Assembly: GCA_052390495.1 (NCBI GenBank)
Contig: JBQTGW010000191.1
Location: 1 to 9,790 of the forward strand
Source of the DNA: GCA-003244245 sp052390495
Lineage (GTDB): Bacteria; Actinomycetota; Actinomycetes; Mycobacteriales; Pseudonocardiaceae
DNA: 9,790 bases
Reading direction: 5' to 3'
Positions 5,890-9,790 of the stretch are shown here, one piece after another. The notes below the pieces were generated by a model. It was not told the DNA's origin, did no database searches, and saw only the letters and a program-made list of their open reading frames with translations. The position numbers and the translations under genes were made by a program. The number at the start of each line of letters is the position of its first letter. The first letter of the stretch is position 1.

Positions 5890-6334
5890 CGCGATGAGGA
5901 AGTGACCTGGGGGGAGTTCGGCAGGTATCCGCTTGCGCACGCCAGGCCGTTTCTCGATATCGATGGCCGTGAGCTGGTTCGTCACGTCCAGCAGGAGGTT
6001 TGGCATCACCGGTCACGAGATGCTGGTCGTGGTCCGAAGCGGGCAAGCGATGATGTCTGCCCCGATGCGGAGTTTCGTCGGCGATCTCCGGTACGTCGGC
6101 GATGCCGACCGCGAGGCGAATGCCGTGGTCCCGGCCAAGTTCGGAGGGTTGGTCACGCTCGATCTGCTGCATCAATACGGGCGGCCGGTAGTGCGCGCGG
6201 TCCCGACCGAAGTGGTCGCCGAGCATTTCCGGGCAGGCGAGCCCACCGAAACGATCACCGACCTGTTCGATCTCACGGCCGCCCGGGCGGAACAGGCATT
6301 GCGCTTCGAACTGAGCTTGGCGCGGACCGCCTGA
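5890..6334 (+). pseudogene. VapB45-like DUF433 antitoxin, truncated and frameshifted
   Basis: The first part reads TRDEEVTWGEF then GRYPLAHARPFLDIDGRELVRHVQQEV, family sequence for the middle of a DUF433/VapB45-like antitoxin; the N-terminal helix-turn-helix is missing. VTWGEF joins straight to GRYPLAHARPF, skipping a linker, at a GAGTTC that would occur on both sides in an intact gene (RLRAEF in the other copy). An extra T at 5999-6001 then shifts the frame. From 6002 the family sequence resumes: GITGHEMLVV, AMMSAPMRSFV, and the DUF433 domain with GRPVVRAVPTEVVAEHF, GEPTETITDLFDL and a final helix. It ends 15 bp before the toxin start, the usual arrangement of antitoxin then toxin. As it stands, only the C-terminal half could be translated. 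This half normally binds the toxin, so partial activity cannot be excluded. Confidence 0.85.
5913..6026 (+). repeat. Antitoxin-derived direct repeat, right copy (pairs with 1582-1694)
   Basis: This is the second copy of the 113-bp antitoxin linker segment. The extra T in TTT 5999-6001 is the only length difference. The left boundary of homology falls at GGAGTTC, which is also where this copy appears to have suffered an internal deletion. Confidence 0.95.
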
Positions 6335-6385
6335 AGGATACCCGAGCAGGTGGCGCTTCGATGGTTCGTCGATGAGAGCGCCCTT

Positions 6386-6552
6386 GCGTCGAGATACGGG
6401 TGACTGCGACGCTCTGCTGTCGCCGAGTTCGACACCAGCGCTGCTCGACGCCACCCGGACGGCTCTGATGTCGAACTCGGCGTACACAGAGCCGTCACGC
6501 GCGGCAACAGGCCCCATTTCACCCCTCGTGGGCGCGATGCACCCGGCCAGTT
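6386..6552 (+). other. About 165-bp insertion within the toxin gene
   Basis: The boundaries are inferred from where the toxin sequence stops and resumes, so they may be off by several bases. The length of 3n+2 explains the frame change. The insert carries a 14-bp inverted repeat internally (6421-6434 and 6469-6482), but I see no clear terminal inverted repeats or target duplication, so its identity as a mobile element is unproven. Confidence 0.4.
6421..6482. repeat. 14-bp perfect inverted repeat, 34-nt spacer
   Basis: CGCCGAGTTCGACA (6421-6434) is the exact reverse complement of TGTCGAACTCGGCG (6469-6482). It lies inside the insertion in the toxin gene. Possible meanings are a hairpin, a binding site for a dimeric protein, or a trace of a small transposon. 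Confidence 0.92.
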
Positions 6553-6952
6553 GATCTCGGAAATTGGCTTGCGGGCATCTGGGACGATGTCATCTTCGCT
6601 GGTCACCCCGATCTGCCGGAGGTTCCGCTCGGAACTATCGACATCGGATGGATGCCGATCGTGGCCGAACGCAGCTGGGTCGCGATCCGGCGTGACCGTC
6701 GCATTCACACCCGGCCACTGGAAGTGCGTGTCTTCAGCGAAGTTGGCCTGCGCACGGCGTGGCTCGGCGGAAAGAAAGACATGAGCTCACACCAGCAACT
6801 CGACCTCGTTATCCGCTACTGGCAGGCACTCGAAGACCGTCGGGAAGAACTCGGCCCAGGTCCGTGAGCGTCACGCTGCTGGGCGGTGGGCTCTCCCCGC
6901 GGGTCTGGCGGCCAGAAGTCTGAGTCGCTTCCCGCCGCCCTCCTCGCAGGAT

Positions 6953-7054
6953 TTGTCGTGATGGCGCCGTAGCTTGATCGCCCTAGGAGGCTCGGTCAGC
7001 GACGAGAGGGTGGGATGCCAGATGCGAGTTGACAACGATCTCGCAGCGCTCATC
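6953..7054 (+). repeat. 102-bp direct repeat, right copy (pairs with 4448-4549)
   Basis: This is the duplicated leader and first codons of the DUF6978-like gene. The homology stops precisely at CTCATC (7049-7054), where the HsdM fragment begins, so this position is a recombination breakpoint. Confidence 0.93.
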
Positions 7055-7057
7055 TGA
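7022..7057 (+). pseudogene. DUF6978-like gene, 5' stub of 11 codons
   Basis: ATG 7022 matches GTG 4517 of the intact gene and reads MRVDNDLAALI, followed by TGA at 7055-7057. The rest of the gene is missing. The stub is in the same frame as the HsdM remnant behind it, separated by that stop. Confidence 0.75.
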
Positions 7058-7270
7058 GAAAGGGGATCGGATGACCGAATCACCTGGTTGCGTGATGAGT
7101 CACTGGAGGACCTCGACAACCTGCCAGCGCCCGACGTGATCGCCCGCGAGATCGTCGAGGACCTCACCGCCGCACTCGCCGAGTTCGAAGCCGTGGCGGC
7201 AGCACTGGAAGCGGCAGCGCAACCTGCCAGCGTGGCCGTCGACCGCGACGCCACACCCGAACTGCCGTAG
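7058..7270 (+). pseudogene. hsdM: C-terminal remnant of a type I methyltransferase subunit (HsdM)
   Basis: The open frame after the stop at 7055-7057 reads GSDDRITWLRDESLEDLDNLP, then AREIVEDLTAALAEFEAVAAALE, ending at TAG 7268-7270. This matches the conserved end of HsdM, the DNA adenine methyltransferase subunit of type I restriction-modification systems: an ITWL.D.SLED segment, NLP.PD..A.EI, and a terminal helix used in contacts with other subunits. The catalytic part (SAM-binding and NPPF region) is absent, and no hsdS or hsdR follows. It could be translated from TTG 7088 or from ATG 7316-type downstream starts only as unrelated peptides, so I treat it as a fragment. It shows that a type I system once lay here. 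Confidence 0.8.
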
Positions 7271-7351
7271 GCAAGTTCGGGAAACGCACACCCCCGGTGG
7301 CGGCTTGAGTGCAGAATGCCACCGACAGTGTCGCGGCCGAGGGAGGTACCT

Positions 7352-7393
7352 GTGGCAGCCCGGTTCCGGTTCAACGGGGAGTGTGTCCCCTGA
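7352..7393 (+). CDS. Possible 13-codon leader ORF before the DUF1023 gene
   Basis: GTG 7352 has a good ribosome binding site, GGGAGG (7341-7346), and encodes a 13-residue peptide whose TGA (7391-7393) overlaps the ATG of the hydrolase gene as TGATG. The same frame is open back to ATG 7316. Such an overlap could couple translation of the hydrolase to a short leader. The peptide itself matches nothing I know. Confidence 0.25.
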   Translation: MAARFRFNGECVP

Positions 7394-9117
7394 TGTTGAG
7401 TCTGGCCGACATCCGGCAGTGGAAACCAGCTGAGCTGGACGGGGTCTTCGCCGCGCTCGGTACTCACCGGGACACCCTGATCACGCTGGACGATGACTTG
7501 ATCGGGGCCCGGCACCCGGCAGGCTGGACCGGCGCGGCAGCCGAGGCGGCGACGGCCGACTTCGATCGGCTCGCCGAGCGGATGCGCCGGATCGTCGCCG
7601 CGGTGGCCGGGGTGCGCCGCGCGGTCGGGGACACCGCGGACGCGGTAATCGAGGTGCAGCGCGCCCTGGCTGAGGCCGAGGAACTCGCGTGGCGTCACAG
7701 CTTCACGGTCGACCCGGACGCCGCAGTGATCGATGTGTCACCACCGGAGGTGCTCGCCGACCAGGCGCAGGCGGTGGCCCGGGATCGGGCCATGGTGCGA
7801 GCAGAGGTCATCGGGCTGCTGGAGCAGGTGCTGCGCCGCGCCGCGGAGATCGAAGCGGAGCTGACCGCGGTGCTGAACGCCGCCGCCCGGTTCGACATCG
7901 AGGACGGCACCACCACGACCCTGGCGGGCGCGGCGGAGGCAGGCGCGGCGGCCGGCGAATTGTCCGAGCTGAGGCCACCCCAGGACGGCACACCGCAACA
8001 GGTGGCGGACTGGTGGGCAACGCTGTCGGCGTCGGAGCGGGCGATCCTGGCGGCCTCGCGCCCGGAGCTGCTCGGCAACCTGGATGGCATCCCCGCGCAG
8101 GTCCGCGACGAGGCTAACCGGGAACGGCTACCCGAGGAACGAGCCGCGCTGCAGGCCCAGGCCACCCAGCTCCAGTTCGGGGCCTACCGGGGAATGGGGG
8201 CTGCCGCTGCCCACTTGGGCTTGGTCCAGGACAAGCTCGCCGCGCTCGAGTCGATCGAGGACACCCTGGCGCGGGGGGACCGGCAGTTACTCCTGCTCGA
8301 CACTGCGGGCCAGCGAGTCAAGGCCGCGGTGGCCATCGGCAACGTCGACACAGCCAGCCACATCGCGGTGTTCACCCCAGGTTTCACCTCCACCGTGGAA
8401 GGCAGCCTGGCAGGCTACGACGACCAGATGCGCCTGCTGCGCGAGCAGGCCCAAGACGAGTCCCAGCGTTATGGCGACGGTGGCTCGGTGGCGGCGGTCA
8501 CCTGGATCGGCTACGAGGCACCACAATGGGGCGAGATCGCGAACCCCGGCCGCTCGGTACTCAGCGAAGCCCAAGCCCGGACCGGCGGGGCGGCGCTGGG
8601 CGGATTCCTGGACGGTACCGATGCCTCCCGCCCGGACGATCCGCATCTCATCGCGATCGGCCACTCCTACGGTTCCACCACCACCGGACACGCCGTACAA
8701 CAAACCGACGCCGTCGATGACGTGATCTTCTTCGGCTCCCCCGGAATCGGCACCTCCGACGTCAGGGATCTCCACATTCCCGAAGGACATTCATACGTGA
8801 TCGAAGCACGCAACGACCCAGTCGCCGACCTCGGCCGCTTCGGAGACGACCCCAACCAACTCGACGGCCTCACCGACCTGTCCTCCGCCGCAGCCCGAAC
8901 ACCTGACGGCCGGGAACTGACCGAAGTGACCGGGCACTCCAACTACCTGGCACCAGACACCACCAGTCAACACAACATGAGCGTGGTCATCGCCGGGACG
9001 GACGACCGGGCGATCGAGGGGGAGAACACCGGCCATGGTGACCGCGCCCGGGAGTTCGCCGGTGACGTCATCGGCGGCGCGGCCAGGAAGGTACGCGACA
9101 TTGTCCCCGGCGTCTAA
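7393..9117 (+). CDS. DUF1023 alpha/beta hydrolase with N-terminal WXG-type domain
   Basis: This 574-aa protein has two parts. Residues about 1-200 are almost wholly helical with the motif W45-T-G47 in HPAGWTGAAAEAA, like WXG100/ESX-type domains. Residues about 300-550 form the DUF1023 serine hydrolase: the nucleophile elbow GHSYG (Ser425), then Asp475 in NDPVAD and His515 in GHSNYL as likely catalytic triad. No signal peptide is seen; export, if any, would be through type VII secretion (inference). I prefer ATG 7393, where the domain begins, preceded by GGGGAG (7376-7381); GTG 7309 in the same frame would add 28 residues without family character. The lipoprotein gene overlaps the 3' end by 17 bp. 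The substrate is unknown; members of this fold are esterases or lipases. Confidence 0.9.
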   Translation: MLSLADIRQWKPAELDGVFAALGTHRDTLITLDDDLIGARHPAGWTGAAAEAATADFDRLAERMRRIVAAVAGVRRAVGDTADAVIEVQRALAEAEELAWRHSFTVDPDAAVIDVSPPEVLADQAQAVARDRAMVRAEVIGLLEQVLRRAAEIEAELTAVLNAAARFDIEDGTTTTLAGAAEAGAAAGELSELRPPQDGTPQQVADWWATLSASERAILAASRPELLGNLDGIPAQVRDEANRERLPEERAALQAQATQLQFGAYRGMGAAAAHLGLVQDKLAALESIEDTLARGDRQLLLLDTAGQRVKAAVAIGNVDTASHIAVFTPGFTSTVEGSLAGYDDQMRLLREQAQDESQRYGDGGSVAAVTWIGYEAPQWGEIANPGRSVLSEAQARTGGAALGGFLDGTDASRPDDPHLIAIGHSYGSTTTGHAVQQTDAVDDVIFFGSPGIGTSDVRDLHIPEGHSYVIEARNDPVADLGRFGDDPNQLDGLTDLSSAAARTPDGRELTEVTGHSNYLAPDTTSQHNMSVVIAGTDDRAIEGENTGHGDRAREFAGDVIGGAARKVRDIVPGV

Positions 9118-9631
9118 CCACCACCGCCGACGACTGCCAGCCACCCTCGTGGCGCTGGCAGTACTGCTCAGCGGATGCGGAATCATCGGAGGTGAGAGCG
9201 TGGAAGACCAACGCGCGGCTCTACGGCAGCGTCCGGACATCAATGCGATCAGCGCCCGGTACGAGCAAATGCAAACCGAGGTGCGAGACCGGCTCAGCGC
9301 CGAGATCGGTGGGCTGAACTGGATGAACCACAGCAAGGAGAGTCATGGTGGCTGCGGGTTCGAGTTCCCGGACGTGCGGGAGGGGAAGAGCCGTTCCCTG
9401 CCCGGGTGGAGTGCGCGGGGAGGCATACCGGACGAACGATGGGACCAGGCGGTAGCGATCGTGCAGGAGATCACCGGCCAGTACGGGTTCAGCACCCCCA
9501 AGGTAGTCGTCAACCGGCCTGGTGACCACAAAATTGTGGTGCCCGACCCCTACGGCGGCACCCTGGACTTCGGCACCGCAGTAAACACCATCCTCCACAT
9601 GCACACTGGCTGCCACCTGCCCCCGCAGTAA
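9101..9631 (+). CDS. LppA-like lipoprotein
   Basis: This 176-aa lipoprotein follows and overlaps the hydrolase gene by 17 bp. TTG 9101 is chosen because AGGAAGG (9085-9091) lies 9 nt upstream and the resulting signal peptide is of normal length: RRR at 9-11, a hydrophobic core, and the lipobox L-S-G-Cys26. ATG 9035 would put 48 residues before the Cys. The mature domain resembles the LppA family first described in mycobacteria: CGFEF, a W..A..IV..I...YGF segment (DQAVAIVQEITGQYGF), the VVNRPGDHKIVV strand and TGCHLP at the end. Two cysteines in this domain (in GGCGF and TGCHL) may be linked. The fixed order hydrolase then lipoprotein suggests that both act at the cell surface. Function is unknown. 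Confidence 0.87.
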   Translation: MSPASNHHRRRLPATLVALAVLLSGCGIIGGESVEDQRAALRQRPDINAISARYEQMQTEVRDRLSAEIGGLNWMNHSKESHGGCGFEFPDVREGKSRSLPGWSARGGIPDERWDQAVAIVQEITGQYGFSTPKVVVNRPGDHKIVVPDPYGGTLDFGTAVNTILHMHTGCHLPPQ

Positions 9632-9684
9632 CCCTGCTAGCCGGAGAGCGACGCGCTACACCCCTGACTCCCCCACCCCTGCCC

Positions 9685-9721
9685 ATGCCGAGGCGGCACC
9701 CCTCCCCCGTCGCCTCGGCAT
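9685..9721 (+). terminator. 11-bp perfect stem hairpin after the LppA-like gene
   Basis: ATGCCGAGGCG (9685-9695) pairs with CGCCTCGGCAT (9711-9721) around a 15-nt C-rich loop, 54 bp after the stop codon. ATTAC follows, with no long T-run, as usual in actinobacteria. It closes the hydrolase/lipoprotein operon. Confidence 0.8.
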
Positions 9722-9776
9722 TACGTATGCCCCGTCCCGCTCCTGATCACTCAATTTTCGTGAGTTCGCCGAATCC
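9685..9776 (+). repeat. Terminator-plus-spacer element, right copy (resembles 1691-1775)
   Basis: The hairpin, a spacer of about 20 nt, CCGCTCCTGATCAC and the GAGTTCGCC stretch correspond in order to the left copy. The window ends 14 bases later, so what follows cannot be seen. Confidence 0.6.
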
Positions 9777-9790
9777 GGGGCGCCTGATCG

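Larger units (their letters stand above)
6350..6923 (+). pseudogene. VapC45-like PIN toxin, interrupted and frameshifted
   Basis: From GTG 6350 (GAAGGA upstream at 6333-6338) the frame reads LRWFVDESAL, the start of a PIN-like toxin with its acidic active-site Asp, then ends at a stop at 6401-6403. In another frame from about 6553 the protein resumes as DLGNWLAGIWDDVIFAGHP, DLPEVPLGT, GWMPIVAERSWVAIRRDRRI, an AWLGGKKDMSS segment, and LGPGP. The join VDESAL|DLGNWLAG fits the family, so about 165 bp were inserted. At the end, TGA (6865-6867) replaces what was probably TGG: adding one G gives GPGPWSVTLLGGGLSPRVWRPEV with a stop at 6921-6923. These are two independent lesions in a toxin (an RNase in this family) whose antitoxin is also broken. 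Naming rests on recalled family consensus. Confidence 0.8.

Noticed and set aside
7022..7270. A single fused gene made of the DUF6978 stub and the HsdM tail
   Set aside because: An in-frame TGA at 7055-7057 separates them and no known recoding signal is visible.
9035..9631. ATG 9035 as start of the LppA-like gene
   Set aside because: The lipobox Cys would be residue 48, too long for a normal signal peptide. TTG 9101 has a better placed ribosome binding site. ATG 9035 also has GGGGGAG upstream, so the choice is not certain.

Overview
The window reads as accessory DNA from a high-GC actinomycete, most likely of the Pseudonocardiaceae (Saccharopolyspora/Amycolatopsis type). The basis is GC-rich coding sequence with GTG/TTG starts and a set of actinomycete protein families: DUF397, DUF3558 lipoproteins, DUF1023 alpha/beta hydrolases, LppA-like lipoproteins and helical proteins resembling type VII (ESX) secretion substrates. 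The genus is an inference.

Left part (1-2870): a two-gene module is present twice. Each copy has a short helical protein with a YxxxE tail motif, followed with an ATGA start/stop overlap by a DUF3558 protein. Copy 1 enters the window truncated at its 5' side, and its first protein ends in five RGMGQP repeats encoded by an 18-bp tandem repeat. Copy 2 (1860-2770) is complete, but its DUF3558 protein has Tyr where the lipobox Cys should be. Between the copies lie a DUF397 gene and a broken VapB45-like antitoxin fragment that runs into a strong hairpin.

Middle part (2894-7270): this looks like a graveyard of defence and toxin-antitoxin genes around one intact gene pair. On the minus strand is a DUF262 (GmrSD-type) gene that lacks its GQQR motif, is frameshifted at an A-run, and ends before any HNH nuclease domain. 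On the plus strand are an intact two-gene unit (a DUF6978-like protein, then a DUF1828/DUF1829-like protein), a frameshifted DUF433/VapB45-like antitoxin, a PIN-like toxin pseudogene interrupted by about 165 bp and frameshifted at its end, a 102-bp duplicate of the DUF6978 gene's upstream region and start, and a fragment of the HsdM C-terminus. The small duplications differ, by hand count, only by transitions and one indel.

Right part (7316-9790): a complete pair made of a DUF1023 serine hydrolase with an N-terminal WXG-type helical domain and an overlapping LppA-like lipoprotein gene, closed by a strong hairpin terminator. The sequence after this terminator resembles the sequence upstream of the copy-2 module, so the window is probably one segment of an array of cell-envelope/secretion cassettes into which defence genes were inserted and then decayed. 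The intact genes that could act together are the two YxxxE/DUF3558 pairs, the DUF1023/LppA pair (both export- or envelope-related) and the DUF6978/DUF1828 pair (unknown function, defence-type surroundings).
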